A DNA stretch of 64,000 nucleotides, taken from Pyrus communis. Its lineage: Eukaryota; Streptophyta; Magnoliopsida; Rosales; Rosaceae. The DNA is taken from positions 22,852,428-22,916,427 of the forward strand of contig NC_084803.1 in NCBI RefSeq assembly GCF_963583255.1. The letters run 5' to 3'. A program made the position numbers and the translations under genes. Shown piece after piece: positions 22,807 to 34,327 of the stretch (position 1 is the first letter of the stretch; each line of letters starts with the position of its first letter). A model generated the notes under the pieces. That model was not told where the DNA came from and ran no database searches. It worked only from the letters and a program-made list of their open reading frames with translations.

Positions 22807-24972
22807 TGTGATAACCCGTCCCGAATTATTCGTACCACAGGTGTGGAATGACGTTTTTGCTTCTAGTGGTTATTTGTCATTTGTGTGGTTATTTTGAGGG
22901 CTTGGTTGGTTACATCTGAGCCACACATCCATCCTCATCTCCATCACCTTCTCCCGTATACCTTCTATGTCCCGAAGACTCTCTCTCTCTCTTCTTCTTC
23001 TTTCTTCGTACGGACAAGACCCAAAACCCATGAAAACATTGTAGATCGAGGTGGAAAACTATACCTTTGTGTTCGTGAGGACTATACGAGTTTAACCATA
23101 TCAATTTTGGGTATGAATTCCTTCGATTTCACGTCGAACCAGGAATCTCCGTTTTGGTCGCTGTTCATGCACAAGTGAAATGTTGTTGTTCAAGGAATTT
23201 GAAGCTTGTAGGAAGCTTAGTGAGGTCCTTAAGAAGCTCAGGGTGGTTCGTTGGAAGGATTTGGACGTCGGGATTGTGAGTTACAGGTTTGGCCAGATTT
23301 TGCAAAGTTTCTACGGCGAGATTTCATGGATTTCAGGGCTTGAAAGTGGTAAGGTTTTGTTCTACTTGTTGTAAGCTTCATTTTGGTACCAATTTCATGA
23401 AATTTGGTTGAAAAATAAGTGAGAAACGAAGGTTTGAAAATTTTCCTGTTTTCCAGCAATGGCGACGGCACCGGAGGTGTGCCGGAGAAGAAGGCGGAAT
23501 ATTCCGTTAGTTTGGATGGAATATTCTTAACGGCATCAGGTTAAATTTAACGAAATCTGTTAGTTTTAACGGAATATTCCCTAACGCCGTTAGGGTTGCC
23601 ACACGTGTGCCAGGCACGTGCCCGCACATGGTCGGCGCATTTGGCAGTGCCTTGGCTGGGGTGTGGCAACCCGTGGGAGGTCGGAAAATTATTTTAAAAC
23701 TATGGGGATGTTCGTGAGGTTAAGTAGATCACGTTGGTGTATTCACACACCCCATTTGAGCATTGTATGAGAAGTTATTATCTAGTTTTGGTTATGTGCT
23801 TTAAATTGACGTTTTTATAGTTGTTTCGCATATAAGTGAGACCTATCCCGAGGACGAGCGCAGTCACTCGAGGCAAAGGGGTTACGACCCTTCCACATAC
23901 CAGTGATTGGGCTTTTGGTTTTTCGTATATACCTATATACTGTGGTTTTCCCAAAAAATGATATGGAATGTTTATATGTTTTAAATGCCATGCATTGCGT
24001 TTGCCTATTTATTTATGCATTAGTAGTTGCATATATGTATGTTTGGTCCTGCGGATGTACAAGTAAGTGCCAGTTAAGTTATAGTTTATAGTGTGACGTA
24101 GTGGTTATATGAGATACATAGAGAGCTCATAACCTGCACCCTCGGTGCTAGTGCTCCCGCCCAGAGTAGGGCACAGTCCTTCACGTGATGTTCACCTGGA
24201 TCCAAGCTAGGTGCACAGTCCTGTCGTATAGACCACTTTAGGTGGTTCCGACTTGTAGGTGACCCGCTATTATTCACCCAGTCTTCACGTGATCGTAGCA
24301 CTTGAGCGTATTTATTTACACCCAGTCCTGTCGTACAGACCACTTTAGGTGGTTCCAACTTGTGTGCAGGTACAGTTAGTGAGTTGGAGATTTGAGCTCT
24401 AGATTCAGCCGTACAGGTCATGTTAGGTGACTACAGCTAACATATTACATTGCATTGACTGACATTACCTGGGTTACTTACAGTTTATGTAGAGGCATTC
24501 AACATGGCATATTTCTAAGCATGTTTTCGATATATGTGTATATTCTATTTTCTGGGAAACTACACAGGTTTTACGGTGAGGGGTTAGAACTTTTGTTAAT
24601 GAAATGATTTTGAAAAACTTTGTTTTTGCCCACTCACACTTTCTGTTTTGCGCCCCTCCAGGTTCTAGTTTGGGTTGCTCTTTTGGTGGCTTACAAGGAA
24701 TCCATGGCATATCTGATAGATTACCACCAGTGTAAGACCACCTCTGGGTGTGTTTAGTTAGTGTTTGTTTCTCTGGACTGCACTAGGTTTTCTGTGCTCT
24801 GAGTATTGTTTCTTTCACACTTACTTTTGCACTTGTGTGTTAACTACTTTGTGTGTAGTTTGGTTTTGATTTATTCGTACTTTTATTATATTTTTTGCTT
24901 CTGTATTGTGCACATGGTTACGTCACCCTCACTTGACAGCCAGCACGCCCTGATTTCGGTCGGGGTGTGTCA
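22807..24972 (+). repeat. 3' LTR of the gypsy element
   Basis: It starts TGTGATAACCC and ends GGGGTGTGTCA, with the TSD TTTGA directly after. Homology with the 5' LTR is clear along its whole length, with many point differences, mostly transitions, so the insertion is not recent. Confidence 0.93.
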
Positions 24973-24977
24973 TTTGA

Positions 24978-25260
24978 GCTGCCTCTTGGTGTTCCTTATT
25001 AGAAACCTTTTCCCACAAAATCACATTCATGCACTAATCACCCAAAGCATTGTATATTAGGGTATCATTGTCTTTGTGATTTTGTTTTAAGTTTGTGGCT
25101 AGGAGATTCATACTTTATATCAAGAGTGTTTTCAAGCTTGTAGCTGCCTCTTGTGTTCTTACTTGAAACCCCAGCCACAAAATCACATTCATGCACTTAA
25201 CACTCAAATTGTTGCATATTTGGGTTGTATTGTCTTTGTGATTTTGTTTTGTGTTTTTGG
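24978..25260 (+). repeat. 164-bp tandem duplication in the older target repeat
   Basis: AGCTGCCTCTTG...GTCTTTGTGATTTTGTTTT occurs at 24978 and again at 25142. The sequence before the gypsy insertion (13240-13268) matches that before the second copy (25115-25141), so the gypsy element landed at the start of the first copy. The class of the target repeat is unknown. Confidence 0.8.
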
Positions 25261-25912
25261 TCAAGTTTTCCAAGTTTCAAATCTTTAAACTGACCCCTTT
25301 TGGATTCACGTCAGTTTCATTCTTCAAGTGTTTGACTGGTGAAACTGACTAGACATGGAATCCATATTTGCATCAACTTCATCATCATAACAACATTTGC
25401 ATGATTTGTTCTCGGTGCCACAAGGTGATAAGCTCAGGAGGAGCTGCCATTTTGTGAAGCCCAAAGAAGTTTATCTCGTGTAAGGCAAGGTTACATAAAG
25501 ACAAGCACATATATGGATTTTTAATTGCAGGATATTCCTCTGGTACCAATTTCATACATTAAACTTATGAATTTGTTTTTTTTATACAATAGATGACACA
25601 TTTTTAGGAAGAGAATAGAATAACCAAATAGTAGAGTAATCCCAAAATTAATAGATAAAATTTATATCTATTAAACTAACGCCACCGTAACAATTATGTT
25701 GTAAGAATCAAACTCAATGCGTCTGATTCTTGTATGTATGAGTCAAACTCACTTACACTGCTGTGAAAGCCTAAAAGTATAAAAGAATAAACTCAATGCG
25801 TTTGATTCTTTATTTGAGTCAAGCTCAGTCACACTGTGAAAGACCTAAAACTAATGGAAAGCCATGCTAACCATCCCTCAACTAACCCACGTAGATTGGT
25901 ATCATCCCTAAG

Positions 25913-25962
<50 letters not shown>

Positions 25963-26411
25963 TTTATTTGTTATATCTGGGTTGGTGTCCCACTATGAAT
26001 TTTAGAGCACCAAACCGGTCAGAAATTAGATAGCAAGTGAAAGTTGAGGTGAGAAATCATATAAATCTGTTTCACTCACTCCCTTGTGTTTCTTAAACCC
26101 TTTAAAATAGGAATCATGTATAAATCTGGTTGTTGGATTACATTATTTATGTTGATATCTTGTAACGGATCTACCAAGTAGTTTGAAGACATGAAAGGAA
26201 TTCAGTTAAACGCACTTGTCTTACTGAAGTGACATTTCCCACTTAATTGGTGAGGTTGGTGAGTCTTGTTGGGTTATGGCCATAATGTATGTTATGTCTA
26301 ATGTAAAACCGTTTCCCAACTAAGTCATATTAACGGGTTTAGTTCACCCACTTAACTATAATGTTTGTGCTTATTGCTTATGATGGTGACAACATCATTT
26401 GACATATCAAT
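25261..26411. other. Intergenic, no gene recognised
   Basis: No frame resembles a protein. A pair of similar segments (AATCAAACTCAATGCGT..., about 25708-25760 and 25787-25830) forms a short direct repeat, followed by a CT microsatellite. Confidence 0.5.
25915..25958. repeat. (CT)n microsatellite
   Basis: An almost perfect CT dinucleotide run of about 21 units. It is a likely length-variable marker. Confidence 0.97.
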
Positions 26412-26420
26412 TAACTTTAA

Positions 26421-26575
26421 GGGTGGTGCTATCCACACCTATTTTTACCTCTTACACATTTCTTTCAATTTTTAGCTGTCGAATCGAATGCATTGAAAGA
26501 AAAAAAAATATTAAATGACAAAAATTAATAAGGAGTGTGTGAGAGGTAAACATGAGTATGTAAATAACATCACCC
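26421..26575. mobile_element. 155-bp MITE with 9-bp TSD (Mutator-like)
   Basis: The ends GGGTGGTGCTATC... and rc GGGTGATGTTATT... form imperfect inverted repeats of about 45 bp. Direct copies of TAACTTTAA flank it at 26412-26420 and 26576-26584. A 9-bp TSD points to a Mutator-type origin. Confidence 0.82.
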
Positions 26576-26584
26576 TAACTTTAA

Positions 26585-26713
26585 TTGCAATATATCGTGC
26601 TTAGTCATATCACGAAAGTACGGTCACACTGTTCTAACCACTGACTTAATTTAGGTCTATTATGTTGTTAAGTTTTGTTTTAATAAGTAGTACACAAATG
26701 GTTGATATGAAAA

Positions 26714-26744
<31 letters not shown>

Positions 26745-27682
26745 AGCTGGTTAAATAATAACTCAATCATCAATTTTCATGTTATTTGGACAAAATTTGT
26801 AGACAAAAATAGACGATAGCTGGTTAAGTATTAACCCAATCAGCAGCTGGGTAATGCTAGAGAGACTAAGCTTGTAGACAAACTTTGCAAACTAAATTAT
26901 TTGTCATCAATAAAAATAAGCTCGTTTATCAAAACTTAAATAATAATCCAATCATTAATTTTTATGTTATTTAATTTACAAAATTTAATCTTCGTTACAT
27001 TACTAATTAAATATCACAATTACGCATATCAACATTTGTCAAGTAAATCACGACTTTAATAGCAAGATAATGGATTGAATTGGGAGTCAACTGCATATGT
27101 CCACTTTTTCAAAGAAGACGTTTTACTGAAAAACATTCACATTTCTCGAATATTTCAAATACACGAAAAATGTTTATTTCTTTGAATTTATATAGTTATA
27201 CATCAGCAGCTTTCACAAAAACATATTTAGTGGGCTTGAACTTTGAAGTTTTAGTTAGTGGAAAAATTATACATAATATTTATCTAGATATTTGGTAAAA
27301 GGTCTTGAATTCGATTTTTTTTTTTGTTGATTAAAAAAATCACGTTGAAATTAATGGAATTTTCTAATTTTATTTGTGTTAGTAACTTAGTATGGTGTTC
27401 CTTATCTTTTCGATGTAAAAAATGAATTTCTTAGTTCCAAACTTTTACACCCTCAAATTTTCTTTTTTGACATATGAAATGAGATCCAACCTATAATCTA
27501 TCACATTTTCTTTTTCTCATCATCACCTGAACTTGTAGAAAGAGATCTTGGCCAATAAATGTCATGAAAGATATGTGCACCTAATACAGACCATCTTCTG
27601 ATGGGAAATTTTTTTTTTTTTTTTTTTTTTTTTGTTTTTTTGTTAAGACTGCTTGGAAACTCAAATTACCTCCAGAAATTAA
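26585..27682. other. AT-rich intergenic with poly-A
   Basis: An A run lies at 26710-26734, and a T run at 27609-27632. The segment GATAGCTGGTTAARTAWTAA occurs at about 26741 and 26814, and related sequence at 26935, suggesting a worn small repeat. No gene is seen. Confidence 0.5.
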
Positions 27683-28244
27683 GGGCCTATTTGATATCCT
27701 ATTAAAAAAAATTCATCATTTTTCAAAACATTTATTAAGAACATCTCTTGAAAACAATTCTCTTTAAGACTTAAAAACTTGTTTTGCATGAGATTTAAAT
27801 TGTTTTTAATTCTTAAAACTTAAACTGGACAAAGAGATCTAAGAAGAGAGGCTCGGAGGAGAGGAGGAGAAAAAGGTAAGAGATGATCAGAGGAAAGAGA
27901 AGGAACAAAAAGGATTGGAGGAGATAGAGAAGAGGAGGAGAGAGAGAAAGAAGAGAGGGAACGAAGAGAGGGGATTTGAGGAGAGAAAAAAGATAAAAAA
28001 AGGGTAGGAGAGAGAGAGATTTGGAGTGAGAGGGGAGGAAAGAGGGAAAAGAAAGAAGTGACTTTTTAAGTTTTAAAAATTCTAAAAACTCAATTTTGGT
28101 GTCTTTAAAGAATATGTTATATTTTTAAGTTAGTTTTGAGTTTAGTTTTTGAAAGTAATCCGACAAAACAAGTTTTAAATACCTAAAACTTGAAAAGTGT
28201 TTTGAAGTTAAAACGTTGAATTCAAGTACAGCGCTAAATAGGTC
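27683..28244. mobile_element. MITE-like element with purine-rich core
   Basis: The ends GGGCCTATTTG and rc GGACCTATTTA are inverted. Inside them AACTTGTTTTG occurs on both arms in opposite orientation (about 27780 and 28160). The core (27846-28058) is almost pure A/G on the + strand. No clear TSD was found. hAT-type MITEs often start this way; that assignment is inference. Confidence 0.55.
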
Positions 28245-29765
28245 CTAAACTTTTTACATGACTTTACTACTACTACGAAATCATCTAAATACTCAAAAAA
28301 GACTTGCTCGATTTTCTTACATATATGATAATTTTAACAATTGTTCTTATGCTACAGTTGCTACTCATTTGTAAAAGTATATTTCCTACTAGACAAGTAA
28401 TCATATTTTCAGAGAAGTCAAGAGTTTTCATATAATAGTTCCTCGATTACGATTGGATGAGTTTGGCAATAAGATCTTATAGAAGATCTCTTTGTGAGTT
28501 TTGTTCACCGTTAAGAATAAACAATCACTCTCTCGTAATTATGTTGTTAAAACATAGGCTGCACCACTTTCAGATGGGTCATGAAGAACCTACTTTTGCC
28601 CCCTTTTTTTTTTTGTGGAACAATCAATATTATTTTCGCTAAAGAAAGGAAATGGGCTTAGCCTCGTTCAAATTTATCTTTGGATAGAATCATTTAAGAC
28701 TTTTATTTACAAGTGAAGAAAAATATCACTAAACCGTAGTACTAAGTGACTATTTTTGTCGTTTGGATTTTGGTTTCCAGCACCAATACGTGATTTGTTA
28801 CATATCACATGTAAATTTTAATTGGTAGACAATGTTATGTGTCGACCTTCATTAGGAGGCTTGAGCGTGAGAACCTCTCTAAAAACCTCTTTTATCCAAA
28901 CCTTTCTCCTGTCGGAATATAGTGATGGCATAAAATGCCTCTTTGTCTAATATTACATGATTGAACTACCTCATGCTGTTACTTTTTCTTCTTGCATGCG
29001 CACCGCACATATTTCATTTCATTTCATTTTAACACATGATCTAGACTCCTTTCTGCTCATAATTTAAATAAAAAATTCATATGTATGTAAGAAATGCCAA
29101 CTACGTACATCTCCAAAACTTGGTTTTGTAATTTTAACACATGATTCATATTTATTTGCCACTTTTAGAGACTCATATTATAACATGTAAAATAATTGTA
29201 CCACGTCACCACACAATAATACACTCATATTACTTGTATGTCTTGACAAACCCGTATAGAGAATTTGGATTTCCTTTTTTACGCATGTCAAAGTTTTGTT
29301 ATTTGAAAAATCAATATATTGTAATTTTACTCTTGTAAGGAATTCGTCGAACTTTCGTTCACATTATTATTTTTGTATTACAGCGATAGCATTAGACCAG
29401 TTCTACCCCCTCCCGATTGTCCTTGCAATTCTGTGATTCAAACCCCCAACCCCAACAAAAACAGTTCCAGCCCACACAAATCAATGGAGCTGTTCGGTGG
29501 GCCCAACCTCCCAAACCTAGCAATCGGGCCATTCTCGTTTGCCTCTGTGCCTGAGGCGATATGACGTCATGCTAACATCATCATGAAAAAAAAATTTACA
29601 GGTCAAGGTGTCGGAACAAGAGACGATGGCGAGGGAGGAGTCTGGCTTCCCTGCAGTCGAGAAATTTGGATTAGAAGACGAAGTGGAGGAATCCGGCTTC
29701 TCTGGGGTAGAGAAAGGAAGCTGGGGAGGCCTTGTCAGTGGCTATGGCTCCCATGATTTCTGAGT

Positions 29766-29985
29766 TTTGAGAGGGGGAGAGAGAAAGAGTAGGACATACG
29801 GAGCGAGGGAGGGACGGATGGAGAGAGGAAGAAAAAGAGGGAGAGGGGAAGGATGGACGGAGAAAACAAGGGAGGGGAGGGAGAGACGGAGGAAGAAAAG
29901 GAAGGAGAGGGGAGGGAGGGAAGAAGAAGGAGGGAGGAAAAGAGACAAAAACAAACCAAAGAAAAAAGAAAAAGAAAAATAAGAT
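29766..29985. repeat. Polypurine/polypyrimidine tract
   Basis: More than 90% A/G on the + strand over about 220 bases (GGGAGAGAGAAAGAG..., AGGAAGAAAAAGAGGG...). Such tracts can form triplex DNA. Confidence 0.9.
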
Positions 29986-30689
29986 AAGATTACTTTTTTA
30001 TTTATTTTTTGAAAAATAAAATTTTATTATTAATTGGCCCGGCATTCAGTTAACAGGGTGAAGATGCACTCGGGCATTATTGTTCATTAAGGAAATAATT
30101 GTCGCACTTAGGGGTAGAGTTGCTTTTAGTGGGTTAATTGTTAGTTGTTAAGGAGGAAGAGAATTGCTAGAAACCAAACCTGCACTAGAGTGCATATGCA
30201 TGCAGTATGATTGTCTTCTAAAACTATTGTAAAACGTCATCTATGGTTGACATTAATATTTGTTTTTACGAAATACCTTTCTTTGACCAAAGTGTATCTT
30301 ATACAATCTGATAAGAGATACAAAGACAGACAAGTATACACGCTGTTGTGTGTAAATTTCTGTCTGAGTTGACATATTCAAGACCGTATCTCTTATTCTT
30401 TGTCTAACAGACTATATGGATAATAATTTACAAAACAGGAAACTCAATTAACTTGCTCCTAAATAAGACGGATTACAAATTACATCCGTTGGCAGTCGCC
30501 CTTTGGTTCGTTAACTCCCCACTCCCCCCTCTCATCACGGCAAAAATCACGATCCCTGAAAGCAACGGCTGCGATTACATCACTACCCAATAAAATAAAA
30601 TAAAAAACCATTTAAATAATTAAGATGTTTTGGGCACAACATATCCAAAAACAAAACACAGAAGAGCAGGTGTACAAAAATAGCAAAAT

Positions 30690-30725
30690 ATATACATATA
30701 TATACAAATATATATACATATATAT

Positions 30726-30765
<40 letters not shown>

Positions 30766-30775
30766 GTGTGTGTGT
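30690..30775. repeat. (TA)n / (TG)n microsatellite
   Basis: TATATACAAA-type units pass into about 17 TA repeats and then TGTGTGTGTG. Confidence 0.95.
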
Positions 30776-30947
30776 GTAGGTATTTGTGTGTATATATTCC
30801 AATGACATCCAAGTTGGTAATTGTGGTGGGAATTTGGGTTTCCTATATTGATCCTCCAAGAATAACCACCTCCTAAAGATATCCCATTTTTACTTCTCTC
30901 TCTAAAAGTTTGCCCTCTGCATTTTTTGTTCTTATTCTCCTGCCTTC

Positions 30948-30981
30948 TCTCTGTCTCTGTCTCTGTCTCTGTCTCTGTCTC
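30948..30981 (+). repeat. (CTCTGT)n hexanucleotide repeat
   Basis: Five to six CTCTGT units within a pyrimidine-rich stretch, likely in the promoter or 5' leader of the kinase gene. Confidence 0.95.
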
Positions 30982-31121
30982 CCTCCCTCCACAACTCAAT
31001 GTAGTTGAGTCTTTTCCTCCTTTTGTATTCAGGAGGGCCTCTTCTTTATTCTTCTGGTTTAGTGGGGTCCCATTCCGGAATTCCTACCCTGTAATTTGGG
31101 AAACCCTGCGAAGCCTAAACC

Positions 31122-31134
31122 ATGGCGGTGGAAG
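31122..31134 (+). other. Possible first coding mini-exon of the kinase gene
   Basis: AAACCATGGCGGTGGAAG is followed by GTATGC, a good start context and a good donor. Joined to the acceptor GGCAG at 31674-31678 it gives M-A-V-E-E-T-V-G-E in frame with the kinase. The region before it (30900-31120) would be the 5' UTR. It is not proven. Confidence 0.45.
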
Positions 31135-31671
31135 GTATGCTCTGCCCCTCCTCTGTTTTTACTTTTCCTTTTTTTGTGTGTTTGCGGCGGCCGGTCGGTT
31201 GTTGTGACCCTGCGTGGGCGGGTGCAGGGAAGCTGATCGGCTGCGAAAAATGAATGGGAAGTTTTGGTGTATCAACCTGAAAAGGCAAAAGAAAAGTTTA
31301 GGAACAAAATTTTGTATATGCTTCTCCTCCGCCTCTTCCTTTTTTGGCTTGTGTTGCAACCCTTCAAGGGTTTTTATATTTTTCAATCTTTCATCGCTAT
31401 ATATTTATTAACTCAGGCGATGTTCTAATTAATCTAATTTAAATTACGAGAATTGTTGCTCAAAATTGGGTTGCAGAAGGACGAGCGCGCTGTTCTACAA
31501 AATTGCACTAAATTGCGAAATTCTAACCAATCTAATCATTCGTTGTTATATTGGTTCCTGAAAAACCGAAAATAAAACATGGAATCTTAAGATAGTGAGA
31601 AATTTGTCTTGGTTTTGCTTTTGCTCTGTTTTTGTTTTGTTCATTTCATAACGATTTGGTGGCGCATTGCA

Positions 31672-34327
31672 ATGGCAGAGACCGTAGGAGAAACTAAAGG
31701 AAACCCAGAAATGGAATCAGAATCACAAGGCGGTCTGAGGAAGATGGAGTCGTGCGAGGAAGACCCGTCACCGAGGGGCGTGTTGGATATCCCTGTCACC
31801 GACTCAGACTACAGCGGCAGCAGCTGCGCCTCGTCATCTTGTTCCGAAAAGACAATGGGCCAGCACAGGACGCTAATGCGCAGCAACGGGTTGCAGATGA
31901 GAGGCAAGGGAATGTTCGATGCCTTGAAGAAGAAGTCAGCGAGGCGGTTTTCGACCATTCCAATATTAGCTGCCAGCTACGAACTGTCCAGGAGAAACTT
32001 GAGGAGGAGACTGGCACGGATTTGGAGCACCGAGGAGGAGGAGGAGGAGGAAGGCGCTGATGAGATGTCGGTTACGAAGCCGTCATGGAGGAACTTTGAT
32101 TACGCTGAGCTTGCTGCTGCTACTGGCAATTTCAAACCTGGTGAGCCATTGTTTTCCATTACGTTATTCATTTGGGAATAGAATCAGATTTTGGATTATT
32201 AGGACGGTTGGGGCGGTTTCTGTTTTATGTAAGTCGTTCTCGGTTTTTAGTCCAGCTTTTTGACTAAATTTTGTTTGGAAGTCAATTGTGGGACCTGGCT
32301 GCTTTACCACACTACTCTAGTATAATGGTTTCAGCCAACCAGGATTAGGTTTATAGTTTCAACTACCTCGTTTATAATATAAAATCAAAAAATAATTAAA
32401 AAAAATCCTTTTATTATCGAGCAAAGCGATGGGAAAAGTGATAATCCCCATCCGGAAAGTGATAAAACATACTAAAATGAAAGGTGAAATTTTGGGGTTG
32501 CGTTACCCTTGTTTCAAACAAAAACAGTACCATTTATTTATAAAATTCAATAGACAACAAAATTCTTAAGAAAATCAGAAACGGAAGAAAAATCTGGCTT
32601 CATATTAATGCTAAGTAATTATGTAGGTTGCCATTGCAATTGACTTTACCTTTGGCACGATTCTGATTTTTACTGCTACTAACTATTTTGTTGGATCCAT
32701 TTTTTCAAAATATTTCCAATTTATGTTTTTGTTTTTCTTTATCATCATCTATTTATTTTGACAGCTGAAAATGATCTATAGTTTATCTAGGCCGCGCGAA
32801 TAATTGAAGTGGTTAGTTCACTTATTGAGTTGTGAATGCATAATCCTTGGCAGAGAACCTGATTGGCAAAGGTGGGCAAGCAGAAGTTTATAAGGGGTTC
32901 TTATACAATGGAACAGTTGTAGCAGTAAAGAGGCTAATGAAGAAAGATAACGAAAAGGAAAACGAGGATCGAGTTGGCGATTTCTTGGCAGAGCTTGGGA
33001 TTATTGCACACATAAGACACCCGAATGCTGCTCGCCTACTTGGCTTTGGCATCGACGGTGGTTTGCACCTTGTCCTGCAATTTTCCCCACATGGCAGCTT
33101 AGCTTCTCTACTCTTTGGTACCGCATTTGTGTTTACGTTTTCTTAATCCGTTTGTTTCTTCCAGTATCGTGTTCTAGTTTCGCTGATGAGAAGCTATTCT
33201 GTGTATCAGGTACGTCAGAATGTATGGATTGGAAGGTCAGGTTTAAGATAGCAATTGGGATAGCACAAGGTCTGCGATACCTCCATCACGAATGCCACAG
33301 GCGCATCATTCACCGGGACATCAAAGCCTCTAATATATTACTAACCGAAGATTATGAAGCTCAGGTATTTCTTGTGTTCTTCAGGTCTGGTTAACTTCTC
33401 ATGTATGGATTTTCTAAACATAATCGGAGTTCTCTTTAACTGTAATTGCAGATATCTGATTTTGGACTAGCAAAGTGGCTCCCGGAAAAATGGACTCACC
33501 ATGTTGTATTCCCTATTGAAGGCACCTTCGGGTTAGCTCGCAGTTTCAATTGTTCGTTTGTTATGATTGCTAACTTTCATTCGTCATACGTTTTCAGGCT
33601 TACGAACCTTCATGTGTTTCAGGTACTTGTCTCCAGAGTACTTCATGCATGGAATTGTCGACGAGAAGACTGATGTGTTTGCATATGGGGTTTTATTACT
33701 GGAGCTCCTGTCAGGTCGGCGTGCAGTTGATTCAACTCAGCAAAGCCTTGTGATATGGGTAAGCAAATGTTATGTAAAACTTACTGTGTTTACGCCCCTT
33801 TTGCCTTTACGAAATTCAGAAGTGGAAAAGCCGTTAGAATTAGGATAGATCATGAGTTCAATCCCATCTCCATGTATCATAAAATTGCAAGTTCAATAGG
33901 CAATTTTTCTTGTGTTATACATAGGCAAAGCCGCTTCTAGATGCGAATAATATGAAGAAACTAGCAGATCCTCGGCTGGAGGATGCATATGATCCGATTG
34001 AGATGAAAAGAGCCATGGTAACGGCTTCAATGTGCATCAGTCATCAATCCACAAAGCGTCCATTCATGAATCGGGTATGATATCAGTTTCTTGTTTCCAG
34101 TTAATTTGTCTGCCCAACCGTTACGCAAGTTTGACGAATGTTGAGAATTTGTGAGCGTGCAGGTAGTGCAGATACTGAAGGGCGAGGATGGCGTCGCAGA
34201 TCAGTTGAGAAAGAAGTCTACAGCAGTGAGATCACTGGTCCTAGAGGCATGTGACTTGGAAGATTACACTTGTTCGAACTACCTCACCGATCTCAACCGC
34301 TACCGGCAACTGGTGTTGGATCAGTAG
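31672..34327 (+). CDS. Receptor-like cytoplasmic Ser/Thr kinase, RLCK class VI (RBK-like)
   Basis: A cytosolic protein kinase without ectodomain or membrane helix. Seven exons join in frame: 31672-32140, 32854-33117, 33210-33364, 33452-33531, 33623-33758, 33925-34074 and 34163-34327, giving 472 aa. Residues 1-156 hold a Ser-rich and acidic leader ([11 protein letters not shown]; a run of Glu) and [16 protein letters not shown], the segment before the kinase domain in this group. Visible kinase parts are the glycine loop [11 protein letters not shown] (about 161-171), K182 in [13 protein letters not shown] (catalytic D281), DFG (D299) and GTFGYLSPEY. HRD keeps Arg, so it is an RD kinase. Known class VI members include ROP-binding RBK1/RBK2; that link is by family only. 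The third-from-last intron has two AG choices; only the AG at 33621-33622 keeps frame. The start may instead be at 31122. Confidence 0.9.

Larger units (their letters stand above)
13269..24972 (+). mobile_element. Complete but dead Ty3/gypsy chromovirus (Tekay/Del-like)
   Basis: The element is bounded by direct 5-bp TSDs TTTGA at 13264-13268 and 24973-24977. Order: 5' LTR (13269-17848, holding a nested solo LTR), PBS for initiator tRNA-Met, gag and pol read in one frame, polypurine tract, 3' LTR (22807-24972). LTRs begin TGTGA and end TGTCA. The pol order protease, RT, RNase H, integrase, chromodomain and the GGGACGAAATTTT box before the 3' LTR place it with chromoviruses. It cannot code for working proteins: 22 in-frame stops and at least two 1-bp shifts. 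Confidence 0.93.
28245..30900. other. Intergenic with purine-rich and AT microsatellite tracts
   Basis: No gene was recognised. A 220-base A/G-rich tract lies at 29766-29985 and gives false frames on both strands. A TA/TG microsatellite lies near 30690-30775. GATAAGAGATAC (30310) and GTATCTCTTATT (30386) form a short inverted pair. The right end probably holds the kinase gene's promoter. Confidence 0.5.

Noticed and set aside
13269..24972. Gag-pol as a possible pararetrovirus copy
   Set aside because: True LTRs, a polypurine tract, a 5-bp TSD and the domain order PR-RT-RH-INT-chromodomain identify a gypsy retrotransposon.
29373..29760. Possible short coding segments before the purine tract
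   Set aside because: MELFGGPNLPNLAIGPFSF and a later open stretch look protein-like by eye, but there is no start, splice or homology I can name.
29735..29982. Open frames on both strands
   Set aside because: The region is a polypurine tract; any frame stays open. The amino acids are low-complexity.
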